Shown: one piece after another, positions 1-9,296 of the stretch
How positions within the stretch are numbered: position 1 is the first letter of the stretch
Layout: every line of letters begins with the position of its first letter
Assembly (NCBI RefSeq): GCF_002909235.1
Contig: NZ_PHQQ01000006.1
Span: forward strand, 143,515 to 207,514
From: Arenibacter catalasegens
GTDB lineage: Bacteria > Bacteroidota > Bacteroidia > Flavobacteriales > Flavobacteriaceae
Reading direction: 5' to 3'
Length of the DNA: 64,000 nt
Translations under genes and position numbers: made by a program
Notes under the pieces: model-generated
What the model was told of the DNA's origin: nothing
Databases searched by the model: none
The model's input: the letters and a program-made list of their open reading frames with translations, nothing else

Positions 1-2001
1 AAACCCTGTTGTGTTTATAAGAACGGATTGAGCATAGTTGACATCGAAGATATTGTTGATGCCAAAAGCGATGTCCATTGATAGATTTTTCCCCAATTGT
101 TTTTTATAACCCACCTTAGTATTAATTACATTAAATGCGGAACTGTAGAGACTATTGGCATCCGTTAATGGAATTTCTCCCACATATTGATGGGTAGTAT
201 ACCAGTAAAACCTATTGTTAAGTTGGGCCTGTAGGCCAGAATTTAATCTGTGTTTGGGAACTCCGGTCAATGGATTTCCGGAATAATTGTTGTCCTCGTC
301 CACAAAGGTCACAAAACTGTGGTTGTTTAAAGTATAGCTGATAAAGGGAGTAATCCTAAATTTTGAAGTAATATCCAAATTATATTCGGCTTCCAATTCT
401 AGGCCCTGATGTTGGGTCTTACCAGCATTTTTACCCACATATTGATCCTCGCCAACCCTTTGTGCCACTAAAAGATTTTTGATATCCATTCTATAAATGG
501 CAATGTTCATGTTTAATTTTCTGTCCAGCAAAAGTAATCTAGTGCCAATTTCATAATTCGTACCTGTCTCTTGGGCAATATCTGGGTTAATTACCCCATC
601 TGGAGTAAGTGTTTCTTCCAAAGTAGGGTTGGAAAATCCTCGACTTATATTGGCGTAAAGTGAATTTACTTCCGAAAAACTGTAGTTGAGGTTTAAGCTG
701 GGTAAAACAATGGCTTTAAAATTCCTTTCCGCACTCCTATTGCTAGGCCCTTGATTAAATTCATCCCTAAAATCGTAATAAGTCTTGTTAACGTTTAATC
801 CAATTTGTGTGTAAAAGTCCTTAGCTAGGGGAATAAGTATATTCCCAAAAGCATTGAACTGCCGCCTAAATTCCTTGTTTTCGGCAAATTGATCGCCTTG
901 TAGGCTTCCTTGCCCATTATTTTCTTGATATAGATTTTCGAATTCGCTCCACTGGTATTCATCTTTGTATAATTCTGCACCAAAATTATAATCGATCTTA
1001 GTTTTATTGGCAATCCATTCACCGGCAAATTTTGTCCTAAAGCCGTATCCATGAGTGTATTCATCCAAAATCCCAAAAGGTCTGGGTTCGTAGTGATCCA
1101 GATAGGAATAGAAAATACTACTTGTGTTTTTTAATTTATCTGAAATGGAGTGATTTAAGGTCAGCCCTGCCAGGCTATATTTGTTGTCCTCATAACCTTT
1201 GGACGATTTCCATGTAAAAGCGGCCTTCGATGGGTTTTCCTTAAAATCGGTTTCCCCCAAAGAACTAGGGATCTGCGCGTTATAATCTACATGGTTAAAG
1301 AGAAGCCCAATATTTGTTTTGGCGCTTATTTGGTAATTGGCATCCACGAGAACACCTTCACGTTGAAATCTATTATTTTCTCTGTAGCCATCTGTCTCCA
1401 AATAGCCATAATGCACATTTAGTGCAATCTTATTCTCCTTAAGGCTAAATTGGAGGTTATTTTTTAAAAGGTTGTAGGAACCAATGGTGAAGTTGTTTCT
1501 AAAGTAGGTAGCCCCATCATTGGGTTGTTTGGAATTCAGCAAAATGGCCCCTCCTAAATTGGCCCCAAAATTAGTGGCTTTTGGCCCTTTGATCACCTCT
1601 ACCGAGCTCAGATTTTCCAGATCGAAGGATTCTATAGTGGAGAAGCCAGAACCATTTGTAATCGGAATATCATTGTAGTATAGTCGCAGTTTATCCGTCC
1701 CGAACAAGGTTCTTGCACCAACTCCTCGGATGGTAATCCTATTGGTGTTTAATGCTCCGGACAATATATACACGCCAGATACCTGATTTATAGCTGAAAC
1801 CATATCAACGGGACTAAAGTTCTGAAATACCTTGGTGCCAATAATTTTGGTTGCAATTATACCATTGCCTGAAGAGGATTGTAGGGAGTCCAAAAGGATA
1901 ATTTCATCCAATTCCGTGATGCTGTCTGTTTGTACAGGTACTTGAGCGGAGGTTGTCAAGATAAAAAGAAGGGTAAATAGTAAACTAAGGGAGAATTTCA
2001 T
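1..2001 (-). CDS. TonB-dependent outer-membrane receptor, C-terminus cut by window edge
   Basis: Reading leftward from the ATG at 1999-2001, 667 codons stay open to the window edge, so the stop lies outside. The product starts with a signal peptide of about 19 residues (MKFSLSLLFTLLF, ending TTSAQ). A short linker and a TonB plug domain follow at roughly residues 45-150, with RITIRGVGART and the typical VEVIKGPKAT...GANLGG segment; after that comes beta-barrel sequence. There is no carboxypeptidase-like N-terminal domain, which makes it look like a siderophore or metal-chelate receptor rather than a SusC protein. It would import its ligand across the outer membrane using TonB-ExbBD energy. 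It is divergent from the exonuclease III gene across a 250-nt spacer. The ligand is unknown. Confidence 0.9.
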   Translation of the reverse strand, partial: MKFSLSLLFTLLFILTTSAQVPVQTDSITELDEIILLDSLQSSSGNGIIATKIIGTKVFQNFSPVDMVSAINQVSGVYILSGALNTNRITIRGVGARTLFGTDKLRLYYNDIPITNGSGFSTIESFDLENLSSVEVIKGPKATNFGANLGGAILLNSKQPNDGATYFRNNFTIGSYNLLKNNLQFSLKENKIALNVHYGYLETDGYRENNRFQREGVLVDANYQISAKTNIGLLFNHVDYNAQIPSSLGETDFKENPSKAAFTWKSSKGYEDNKYSLAGLTLNHSISDKLKNTSSIFYSYLDHYEPRPFGILDEYTHGYGFRTKFAGEWIANKTKIDYNFGAELYKDEYQWSEFENLYQENNGQGSLQGDQFAENKEFRRQFNAFGNILIPLAKDFYTQIGLNVNKTYYDFRDEFNQGPSNRSAERNFKAIVLPSLNLNYSFSEVNSLYANISRGFSNPTLEETLTPDGVINPDIAQETGTNYEIGTRLLLLDRKLNMNIAIYRMDIKNLLVAQRVGEDQYVGKNAGKTQHQGLELEAEYNLDITSKFRITPFISYTLNNHSFVTFVDEDNNYSGNPLTGVPKHRLNSGLQAQLNNRFYWYTTHQYVGEIPLTDANSLYSSAFNVINTKVGYKKQLGKNLSMDIAFGINNIFDVNYAQSVLINTTGF

Positions 2002-2200
2002 CAAAATAATAATAAGCCCCAAACTTAAGTATTATTATCTAATTTTTTGATCATTTTTACTGAATCTAGAGAATGTACACCTTAAACGGCCGTAAAATTC
2101 TTAACTATATCGATAGACCTTTTTGGTTACAAAAAACATTAACTATTTTTAGCCCGATTTTGGTTTGTTTGAAGCTAAATTAAACTCTAGGTCCACCTTT

Positions 2201-2220
2201 AATGTCATTAAATGTCATTA
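2201..2220. repeat. Tandem 10-mer in the divergent spacer
   Basis: AATGTCATTA occurs twice back to back in the spacer between the TonB receptor and the exonuclease III gene. It could be a regulator half-site pair or simple slippage. Nothing else in the 250-nt spacer (2002-2251) was recognised. Confidence 0.4.
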
Positions 2221-2251
2221 CAAGGGTTGGTTGGATGTAAAAAATATTTAA

Positions 2252-3013
2252 ATGAAAATTGTTTCTTATAATGTAAATGGAATTAGGGCAGCAGTAAACA
2301 AAGGTTTTTTGGATTGGCTTGAAAGTGTAGATCCAGATGTGGTGTGTTTACAGGAGATCAAGGCCAATCGCGATCAATTGGACCTCGGCATTTTTGAGGC
2401 TTTGGGTTATCACTATCACTATTGGTACAGTGCGCAAAAGAAAGGCTACAGCGGTGTAGCCATACTAGCTAAGACACAGCCAGATCATGTAGAATTTGGT
2501 ACCGGAATAGAATATATGGATTTTGAGGGGCGAAATATTAGGGCCGATTTTAACGGCGTTTCGGTCATGAGCCTTTACTTGCCATCGGGAACCAATATTG
2601 CTCGATTGGATCATAAACTACAGTATATGGCCGATTTTCAAGAATATATAGATAAATTGAAAATAGAAAAACCGAATCTTGTTATTTGCGGGGATTACAA
2701 TATTTGTCATGAGGCAATAGATATTCATGACCCGGTTAGAAACAAAAATGTTTCTGGGTTTTTACCGGCGGAAAGGGCCTGGATCAGCAATTTTATGGAA
2801 AACGGATTTATTGATAGTTTTAGGCATTTTAACCAAGAACCCGATAATTACACTTGGTGGAGCTATAGGGCAAATTCTAGGGCAAACAATAAGGGTTGGC
2901 GACTGGATTACGGACTTGTCAGCAGCCCATTGTTGAGCAGGTTAAAACGTTCCGTTATTTTATCCAAGGCCGTTCATAGTGATCATTGTCCTATATTGGT
3001 AGAATTGGAATAG
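2252..3013 (+). CDS. xth: Exodeoxyribonuclease III (AP endonuclease)
   Basis: The 253-residue protein belongs to the exonuclease III / AP endonuclease family, which cuts DNA 5' of abasic sites in base-excision repair and removes 3' blocking groups. Visible family motifs are SYNVNGIRAA with metal/active-site Asn7, LQEIKA with Glu35, SLYLPSG, the catalytic GDYNICH segment, WRLDYGLVS and the C-terminal HSDHCPI with the catalytic Asp-His. Length is normal for the family. The start is the ATG right after an A/T-rich leader, and the N-terminal MKIVSYN is the usual beginning. It is followed 51 nt later by the aldo/keto reductase on the same strand. Confidence 0.96.
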   Translation: MKIVSYNVNGIRAAVNKGFLDWLESVDPDVVCLQEIKANRDQLDLGIFEALGYHYHYWYSAQKKGYSGVAILAKTQPDHVEFGTGIEYMDFEGRNIRADFNGVSVMSLYLPSGTNIARLDHKLQYMADFQEYIDKLKIEKPNLVICGDYNICHEAIDIHDPVRNKNVSGFLPAERAWISNFMENGFIDSFRHFNQEPDNYTWWSYRANSRANNKGWRLDYGLVSSPLLSRLKRSVILSKAVHSDHCPILVELE

Positions 3014-3064
3014 TCCACATGCCATTTTTAAAATTAAATAGATAATAAATAGTTATTGTACCAA

Positions 3065-4105
3065 ATGAAATACACAAACCTCCCCCATACAGATGTTGAA
3101 GTTAGCAAAATATGCCTAGGCACTATGACCTGGGGGAATCAAAATACGGAGGAGGAAGGTCACCAACAAATGGACTATGCCCTGGAACAGGGGGTTAATT
3201 TTTTTGATACGGCCGAATTGTACCCCATACCGGCGGCCAAGGAACGCTATGCCGATACGGAGAGGATTATTGGCACTTGGTTTAAAAAGAAAAGAAACCG
3301 GGATAAGATTATTTTGGCTTCAAAAATCGTAGGTAAGGCGGAAATGACAAAGTTCATTAGAACAACAGGGATAAATCGTGAAACCATAAAATTGGCCGTG
3401 GAGGGAAGTCTCACGCGTTTGCAAACAGACTATCTGGATCTATATCAGTTGCACTGGCCTGATCGTACTACCAATTATTTTGGAAAAAGGGGATATAAAC
3501 ATAGTATCACTGACCATTGGGAAGACAATATCCATCAGATATTGGAAACCTTAAGAGACTTGGTTCGCGAGGGTAAAATTAGACATGTGGGTGTTTCCAA
3601 TGAAACTCCATGGGGGGCCATGAGGTACTTGGAGGAAAGTAAGGTACATGCTAGTTTGCCCAGAATGATTACCATACAGAACCCGTATAACCTTTTAAAC
3701 AGACTTTTTGAAGTTGGTTTGGCCGAAATATCCCATCGTGAAGATTTAGGACTATTAGCCTATTCACCTTTGGGTTTTGGGACTTTAAGCGGCAAATATT
3801 TGGGAAGTAGGAAACCGGAGAATGGCAGGATTACCCTTTTTCCAAATTACAATAGATATAGTAGTGATACAGCGGTTAAAGCAACCCAGAAATATTTTGA
3901 ATTGGCCCAGGCGAACGGTTTGTCATTGACACAAATGGCACTTGCCTTTGTAAATTCAAGACCATTTCTAACGTCTAATATAATTGGAGCCACCACAATG
4001 AATCAGTTAACGGAAAATATTGGCAGCATAGATATACAATTAAACGAGGAAGTACTTAAGGGTATTGAGGCGATACATAATGAAATTCCAAATCCAGCTC
4101 CTTAA
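3065..4105 (+). CDS. tas: Tas-like aldo/keto reductase
   Basis: A 346-residue NADPH-dependent aldo/keto reductase closely resembling E. coli Tas along its full length. It shows LGTMTWG, the FFDTAELYP segment with catalytic Asp-Tyr, the SKIVG lysine, DLYQLHWPDR with the catalytic His, GVSNETPWG, and the C-terminal IGATTMNQL cofactor region. The open frame can extend three codons to a TTG, but the ATG at 3065 gives the family's usual N-terminus (MKYTNLPHTD), so I chose it. The physiological substrate of Tas proteins is not settled. It lies downstream of exonuclease III and just before a tiny membrane ORF. Confidence 0.93.
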   Translation: MKYTNLPHTDVEVSKICLGTMTWGNQNTEEEGHQQMDYALEQGVNFFDTAELYPIPAAKERYADTERIIGTWFKKKRNRDKIILASKIVGKAEMTKFIRTTGINRETIKLAVEGSLTRLQTDYLDLYQLHWPDRTTNYFGKRGYKHSITDHWEDNIHQILETLRDLVREGKIRHVGVSNETPWGAMRYLEESKVHASLPRMITIQNPYNLLNRLFEVGLAEISHREDLGLLAYSPLGFGTLSGKYLGSRKPENGRITLFPNYNRYSSDTAVKATQKYFELAQANGLSLTQMALAFVNSRPFLTSNIIGATTMNQLTENIGSIDIQLNEEVLKGIEAIHNEIPNPAP

Positions 4106-4109
4106 CATT

Positions 4110-4217
4110 ATGATGACGATTAATTTTTTAAAAGTAGGTTTCGGGCAACTGGGATTAATAGTTGTCGTTATTGTATTAATGCTCGTTTTGGCAAGGATTT
4201 TTAATTCAAAAAATTAG
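4110..4217 (+). CDS. Possible 35-residue single-span membrane peptide
   Basis: A short open frame begins 4 nt after the aldo/keto reductase stop and ends 8 nt before the convergent radA stop. It encodes MMTINFLKVGFGQ followed by a strongly hydrophobic stretch (LGLIVVVIVLMLVLA) and a short basic tail RIFNSKN. The composition is that of a one-helix membrane peptide. The position suggests translational coupling to the upstream gene. No family is recognised and it could be chance, because A/T-rich DNA readily gives hydrophobic peptides. Confidence 0.45.
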   Translation: MMTINFLKVGFGQLGLIVVVIVLMLVLARIFNSKN

Positions 4218-4225
4218 GGATCTGT

Positions 4226-5587
4226 TTAGGAGAACAGGCTACTGGCAACATCCTCTATCCTTGCCGCCAATTGAATTCGGATTTGGGTATTTTTTAATGT
4301 AATCTTATTGTTTTTGGAGACATAGATTGTACTGAAACCTAATTTTTCTGCTTCCAGGATGCGCTGATCTATTCTCTGAACGGGCCTTATTTCACCTGCC
4401 AGACCTACTTCTGCAGCAAAACACACGCCTTTTTCAATAGGAATGTCCTCGTTGCTAGAGAGTATGGCTGCAATTACTGCTAGATCAATTGCCGGATCAT
4501 CCACGGATATTCCCCCCGTAATATTGAGAAAAACGTCTTTTGCCGCTAATTTAAATCCGGCTCTTTTTTCTAGGACTGCTAGAAGCATATTTAAGCGCTT
4601 TGCATTATAACCCGTGGTGGAACGTTGAGGTGTTCCATAAACGGCTGTACTTACCAAGGCCTGTATTTCAATCATTAGAGGGCGCATACCCTCTACAGTG
4701 GACGCAATGGACGTTCCGCTTAATCCTTCGTCGTTCTTGGAAATTAAAATTTCGGAGGGATTGTTTACTTCGCGCAACCCACTACCCTGCATTTCATAAA
4801 TGCCCAATTCGGAAGTAGATCCAAATCTGTTTTTAAGGGACCTCAAGATCCGGTACACATAATTTCTATCACCTTCAAATTGCAATACGGTATCTACCAT
4901 ATGCTCCAATATTTTTGGTCCGGCTATGGTGCCGTCTTTTGTGATGTGCCCAATTAGGATAACCGGAGTGTTGGTTTCTTTGGCAAATTTTATAAGTTCA
5001 GCAGTGCATTCCTTAATTTGGGAAATGCTACCAGCTGAAGATTCAATATAATCGGTATGAAGGGTTTGTATGGAGTCTATAACCACGATATCGGGCTCTG
5101 TGGCCTCGATCTGGCGGAAAATATTTTGTGTTTTGGTCTCGGTCAGTATAAAACAAGTTTCACTATTGGGATGTATACGATCCGCCCGCATTTTAATCTG
5201 TTTTTGGCTTTCTTCCCCTGAAACGTATAAGGTTTTATACGGGAGTTTAAGCGCAATTTGTAACATTAAAGTGCTTTTTCCCACTCCCGGCTCTCCACCT
5301 AAAAGCGTTAATGAGCCAGGGACCAAGCCGCCACCAAGGACTCTGTTAAATTCTAAATCGAAGGTGTTGAGCCTAATTTCCTTGTCGGAGCTAATTTCGT
5401 TGACTCTTAATGGTGTTGCAACTTTTTTGGTGGGTTGGGAAGAACTTTTCCAGGAAACTTTTTCCTCTTTCTGAATAACTTCTTCTACTATGGTATTCCA
5501 TTCTTTACAGGAGCCACATTGCCCCACCCACTTGGCATATTGCGTTCCGCAGTTCTGACAAAAAAATGCCGTTTTTGTTTTGGCCAT
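4226..5587 (-). CDS. radA: DNA repair protein RadA/Sms
   Basis: The 453-residue protein is a RadA/Sms ATPase that helps process recombination intermediates by driving branch migration. Domains in order are a C4 zinc finger (Cys10, Cys13, Cys24, Cys27), a RecA-like ATPase with Walker A GEPGVGKS at 98-105 and the Walker B region IVVIDSIQTL near 167-176, the RadA-specific KNRFG motif at 252-256, and a Lon-protease-like C-terminal domain. Length is normal. The stop is convergent with the aldo/keto reductase unit. It is transcribed away from the esterase gene, whose 3' end lies 200 nt upstream on the same strand. Confidence 0.97.
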   Translation of the reverse strand: MAKTKTAFFCQNCGTQYAKWVGQCGSCKEWNTIVEEVIQKEEKVSWKSSSQPTKKVATPLRVNEISSDKEIRLNTFDLEFNRVLGGGLVPGSLTLLGGEPGVGKSTLMLQIALKLPYKTLYVSGEESQKQIKMRADRIHPNSETCFILTETKTQNIFRQIEATEPDIVVIDSIQTLHTDYIESSAGSISQIKECTAELIKFAKETNTPVILIGHITKDGTIAGPKILEHMVDTVLQFEGDRNYVYRILRSLKNRFGSTSELGIYEMQGSGLREVNNPSEILISKNDEGLSGTSIASTVEGMRPLMIEIQALVSTAVYGTPQRSTTGYNAKRLNMLLAVLEKRAGFKLAAKDVFLNITGGISVDDPAIDLAVIAAILSSNEDIPIEKGVCFAAEVGLAGEIRPVQRIDQRILEAEKLGFSTIYVSKNNKITLKNTQIRIQLAARIEDVASSLFS

Positions 5588-5787
5588 TGTTTACTATAAG
5601 CTTTGTGCTAAGGTAGTAAGAAGTTTGAAAAATAAAATGGGATTTGCGGACTTAGATCAAAATGATGCTAACAACATTTTGGGTTATACCATAGGGATAT
5701 TGATTATTTGCGCTCTAGGGATTTTCAAATTTATCCTTTTCAAAAAACCCAGGATTTCAGTTTTTGTTTTATTGGAATTGCACTTCT

Positions 5788-6930
5788 TTAGTATCCAAAA
5801 TCAGCTTTTAGGGCATCAATTTTTTCTAATGCCATCTCTTTGGTGAGAAAATCTATTTCTTCCATACCAAAAGCTTTTTCAAAGGTTCTGAGCGCTTTTT
5901 TGGGTTCGCCCAATTGTTCATAATATTCCCCTTCAAAATAAAACCCCAACATAGTATTTGGATACTCTTTTTTACACAGATCGGACAATGGCTTAAGGGA
6001 TTCAAAATCTTCCTTTTTCCGAGAAGCTGCGTAAATGGCCATAATGTCGTTGAGACTTGTAGTTTTTCTAAAGCCAAAAAGGTTTTCTATTGAAGATTGC
6101 TTGTCAGCCAAATAATCGAATACAGGTCCCACCGAAGTTAGAATCTTTTCTTTGTACTCTTTGGGACTTATTGGCTTGAACATTCCAAAAATATTGTCAA
6201 AGGCTTTCCCTATTCCGTAGGTGGCTACTGAAATTTGGTCTGCATTCTCGTATTTATCAAAGAAATAGTGCAAATTATCGCTGTCCATCGCTTTTAAATT
6301 TTTATCCAGTGTCAATACCCTATTGCTATTTTCACTTCTTTCACCCTCCAAAATCAATTGATAGAAAATTTTCTTTTTCATGACCGATAACCTGGATGGC
6401 ACCCTTGTTTCCATTTCAGGGGCCAAATAAGGTGAAATGCTTATATAGGCATTGAATAGGGAATCGTCCTTAAATAGGTAGAAATTTCCAAAATTGGCGG
6501 TAATATCGTACCCCACGAACATTTTAAATGGAGCTGTGCTAAATTTGGTTTCCAAATAGGGAATAAGTTCCATTCCTAAAAATTCAAAAAATAATTTACC
6601 TTTTTCTGAGGGTAGGCCATTATCGGGCTCAAAGCCACAATCTTGATTCCTTAAATTAATTTTGGATTGATTTACGCCAACAATAATAGCTTCTGGCATA
6701 CCGTGAAAATTGCTATAAAACTTGGCATTGGCCACCACTTGATCAAACAGGTATTCTCCATCGAGCACTACGATTAACGGATATTTTTTATCTGCTGTGT
6801 AGCTCTCAGGGAAGTAGTATTGCACATCCCTACGTTCCTGTAATTTGAAGGATTCGAATATTTCCTGTGTTACTTGAGCGTTGCTGCCAAAGTATATAAA
6901 CAAGGCCAATAAAGTAAAAAAACGTTGCAT
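5788..6930 (-). CDS. Secreted esterase-like alpha/beta-hydrolase with C-terminal TPR-like tail
   Basis: The 380-residue protein has a signal peptide (MQRFFTLLALF...NAQ) and a putative-esterase fold: PLIVVLDGEYLFD, then AIIVGVNQ, an RNQDCGFEP segment, and later helical C-terminal sequence with a tetratricopeptide-like repeat (GEYYEQLGEPKKALRTFEKAF). At the nucleophile elbow the family's G-x-S-x-G is replaced by VGYDITANF, so the expected serine is Asp. The frame can extend six codons to a TTG; the ATG at 6930 directly precedes the signal peptide and is preferred. It follows the flippase-like gene by 25 nt and is the last gene of the panC-panD run. Whether it is catalytic is uncertain. Confidence 0.8.
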   Translation of the reverse strand: MQRFFTLLALFIYFGSNAQVTQEIFESFKLQERRDVQYYFPESYTADKKYPLIVVLDGEYLFDQVVANAKFYSNFHGMPEAIIVGVNQSKINLRNQDCGFEPDNGLPSEKGKLFFEFLGMELIPYLETKFSTAPFKMFVGYDITANFGNFYLFKDDSLFNAYISISPYLAPEMETRVPSRLSVMKKKIFYQLILEGERSENSNRVLTLDKNLKAMDSDNLHYFFDKYENADQISVATYGIGKAFDNIFGMFKPISPKEYKEKILTSVGPVFDYLADKQSSIENLFGFRKTTSLNDIMAIYAASRKKEDFESLKPLSDLCKKEYPNTMLGFYFEGEYYEQLGEPKKALRTFEKAFGMEEIDFLTKEMALEKIDALKADFGY

Positions 6931-6955
6931 AGAACAGTATTTGGGCAATAGAAGA

Positions 6956-7921
6956 CTATTTGTTTCTGTTCCATAACGGTAAAATCAGAAAAGATATTGC
7001 GCCAAAAACCACTACCATTAAAGTTTGTGAAATCCACATTATCCATCCAAAAGCATCTCCAGACACCTTGCTTATGCCAAAAATTGCCAATGCACTGCTT
7101 ACGGCGATGGGATAAATGCCTATTCCCCCATTGGTGGCAGACATGGCAAAGGCTCCGGCAACAAAGGCGACCAATAACTGGCTAATACTGAGATCTATGG
7201 TTTCCAAAACGGTATATTTTATCACCCAGAACATGGCAATATAGGCGAGCCATATAAATAGGGTATGAAAAACAAAACCCCATTTATTCTTCATTCTAAA
7301 GATACTAAGGATACCATCCAAAAGACCTTTTAAAAATAATCTCAATTTTACGGCCAATTTTGATTTGGATTTTTTTACCAGATATATCATTAAGGCCATG
7401 CCTAAAATTGCAGAACCCAACAATATGGATAGTAGTACAAGATTAATCCCCTTTTGCTCGAGGAAACCCCAGATAATTTCAGTTTGTAAAAACAGGGCAA
7501 TACCAACTATCAAAAATAGCATAATCAGGTCTATAACCCTCTCCGTTACTATAGTTCCAAACCCTTTTTCAAAAGGGACATGCTCGTAAGTAGCCAATGC
7601 CGTGGCCCTTAGTATTTCTCCTGATCTTGGTATGCCCAAATTTGTAAAATAGGCAGTTAAAATGATCAATATATTGTTGAATAATTTTGGTCTAAAGCCT
7701 AGCGGTTCTAATAAATAATTCCATCTTATGGCTCTGGATAGGTGGGTAAGGATACCTAAAAAAATGGATATACCGACCCAAAATAGGTCGGCATTTTTTA
7801 TATAATGTATTATTTCATCCCTATCCTCTTCAGAGGTGGAATTGTATGAATACCAAACTAAAAACACGCCCAATAATATAGGAAGAAATGTTTTTAAGGT
7901 TTTCTTTATGGAAGACTTCAA
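6956..7921 (-). CDS. Lysylphosphatidylglycerol synthase TM-domain / flippase-like membrane protein
   Basis: A 321-residue integral membrane protein of the UPF0104 / lysylphosphatidylglycerol-synthase transmembrane family. About eight hydrophobic spans are visible. The family signature segments are LSRAIRWNYLLEPLG near residue 65, the loop NLGIPRSGEILRATAL near 95-110, and the C-terminal GGIGIYPIAVS. Only the membrane half of MprF is present, with no aminoacyl-transferase domain. Such proteins are usually thought to translocate or bind lipids. It starts 2 nt after the panD stop, so it is probably co-transcribed with panC and panD. The link to pantothenate synthesis is positional only. Confidence 0.85.
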   Translation of the reverse strand: MKSSIKKTLKTFLPILLGVFLVWYSYNSTSEEDRDEIIHYIKNADLFWVGISIFLGILTHLSRAIRWNYLLEPLGFRPKLFNNILIILTAYFTNLGIPRSGEILRATALATYEHVPFEKGFGTIVTERVIDLIMLFLIVGIALFLQTEIIWGFLEQKGINLVLLSILLGSAILGMALMIYLVKKSKSKLAVKLRLFLKGLLDGILSIFRMKNKWGFVFHTLFIWLAYIAMFWVIKYTVLETIDLSISQLLVAFVAGAFAMSATNGGIGIYPIAVSSALAIFGISKVSGDAFGWIMWISQTLMVVVFGAISFLILPLWNRNK

Positions 7922-7923
7922 AA

Positions 7924-8274
7924 CTAGGTCAGTAGATTGGTTTCCTCATTGGGGAAAACCAAGGAAGGGTTGAATTTCTTGGCCAATTCAATATCCATTG
8001 TGGCGTAGGTTATTAATATCAATACATCGCCCACGGCTACTTTTCTTGCGGCAGCACCATTCAAGGTTACCTCACCACTTCCTCTGGCTCCGGGTATAGC
8101 ATAGGTCTCAAGTCTTTCTCCATTGTCGTTGTTGACAATTTGCACCTTCTCACCTCTAATAATATTGGCAGCATCCATCAAATCCTCATCAATGGTAATA
8201 CTGCCTATATAGTTGAGGTCAGCACCCGTCACTTTTACGCGGTGTATTTTAGATTTTACTACTTCTATTTGCAT
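7924..8274 (-). CDS. panD: Aspartate 1-decarboxylase precursor
   Basis: The 116-residue zymogen is cleaved between Gly24 and Ser25 (NYIGSITID) to create the pyruvoyl cofactor that decarboxylates L-aspartate to beta-alanine, the other substrate of PanC. Family features seen are [16 protein letters not shown], the IGS cleavage motif, the ANGE-like region [12 protein letters not shown], and [15 protein letters not shown]. Length is typical. It lies 76 nt downstream of panC on the same strand, so the two steps of pantothenate synthesis are encoded together. The flippase-like gene follows after 2 nt. Confidence 0.97.
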   Translation of the reverse strand: MQIEVVKSKIHRVKVTGADLNYIGSITIDEDLMDAANIIRGEKVQIVNNDNGERLETYAIPGARGSGEVTLNGAAARKVAVGDVLILITYATMDIELAKKFNPSLVFPNEETNLLT

Positions 8275-8350
8275 GGGACAAAGTTAATAATTTATGCCAA
8301 TTAGATTTCCAATTTTATTATTGGCGGCATTTTGGAATAAGAATGTAAAA

Positions 8351-9193
8351 TTAAAGGGCAATATTATCAATAAGCCTTACCTCTCCGGCATAAACAGCAA
8401 TAAAGGCCCTGTATTTTAAATTTTTGTTTTTTCTTATAACCGGCTTCAATTGATTTACATCGGCAATTTTAATATATTCCAGTTTTAAGTTTGGATAGGT
8501 CTTAAATTCATTTTCAACCCATTCCATTACAAAATTAGCACTTTTCGTGCCAAATTTTTGTTTGGCAGTTTTGAGGGTTTTGTAGATATGGGAGGCTTCT
8601 TGCCTTAGTTCCTTGGGCAATCGTTCATTTCTGGAACTCATAGCCAGTCCGTTGCTTTCCCTAACTATAGGGCAACCAATTATTTTTATGGGTAAATTGG
8701 TGATTTTTACTAATTTTTTGATAATCTGCAGTTGTTGAAAATCCTTTTCTCCAAAATATGCGCTTGTTGGTGTAGTCAAGCGCAGTAATTTTTCAACAAT
8801 AGTGCCTACGCCGTCAAAATGCCCTTCTCTAAATTCGCCCTCCATAACATTTTCCAATCCTTCAAAATCATAGGTCTTGGTGATAATACCTCCAGCATAC
8901 ATTTCTGGGGCAGATGGCGCAAAGACTATAATCTCGTCGGAAACAGCTTTTAAAAGGGATTTATCTGCCTCCAAGGTGTCCGGGTACTTGTCAAGGTCCT
9001 CCTTGTTATTAAATTGGGTGGGGTTTACAAAAATGCTTACAATGGTGACATCGTTTTCGCTAACTGATTTTTTAACCAGGGAAATATGTCCTAAATGTAG
9101 AGCTCCCATAGTTGGTACCAAACCGATAGTTTTAGATTTGGCCAAGGACGATAGATAAGATTGAAGCTCCTTTTTAGTGTTAATTAACTGCAT
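8351..9193 (-). CDS. panC: Pantothenate synthetase
   Basis: The 280-residue enzyme condenses pantoate and beta-alanine using ATP. Nucleotidyl-transferase motifs are present: VPTMGALHLGHISLV (the HIGH-type ATP motif) near residues 26-39, FVNPTQFN, GEKDFQQLQII, and the KMSKS-like SSRNERL. Length is normal. It is the first gene of the leftward panC-panD unit and is divergent from the glycogen-synthase-like gene across a 103-nt spacer, in which both directions have a TAnnTTTG box. Confidence 0.97.
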   Translation of the reverse strand: MQLINTKKELQSYLSSLAKSKTIGLVPTMGALHLGHISLVKKSVSENDVTIVSIFVNPTQFNNKEDLDKYPDTLEADKSLLKAVSDEIIVFAPSAPEMYAGGIITKTYDFEGLENVMEGEFREGHFDGVGTIVEKLLRLTTPTSAYFGEKDFQQLQIIKKLVKITNLPIKIIGCPIVRESNGLAMSSRNERLPKELRQEASHIYKTLKTAKQKFGTKSANFVMEWVENEFKTYPNLKLEYIKIADVNQLKPVIRKNKNLKYRAFIAVYAGEVRLIDNIAL

Positions 9194-9213
9194 GTGTTTT
9201 ACTTAAAAGTCAG

Positions 9214-9221
9214 CAAACTTA
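9214..9221 (-). promoter_or_regulatory. Candidate -7 box for panC
   Basis: On the minus strand this reads TAAGTTTG, matching the Bacteroidota consensus TAnnTTTG, 20 nt before the panC start. No clear -33 TTG at the usual distance was seen. Confidence 0.4.
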
Positions 9222-9252
9222 CTATAATTACTGCTAATCTGCATAATTTTTG

Positions 9253-9260
9253 TAATTTTG
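9253..9260 (+). promoter_or_regulatory. Candidate -7 box for the glycogen-synthase-like gene
   Basis: TAATTTTG matches the TAnnTTTG consensus and lies 36 nt before the ATG at 9297, back to back with the panC box. Confidence 0.45.
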
Positions 9261-9296
9261 CACTTTCGCTTACACTATAAATAAAATATTGCTTTT

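Noticed and set aside
5580..5846. 88-codon rightward frame with a hydrophobic stretch between radA and the esterase gene
   Set aside because: It begins inside radA and ends inside the esterase gene on the opposite strand; the hydrophobic part is explained by A/T-rich spacer DNA, and no start or family is convincing.
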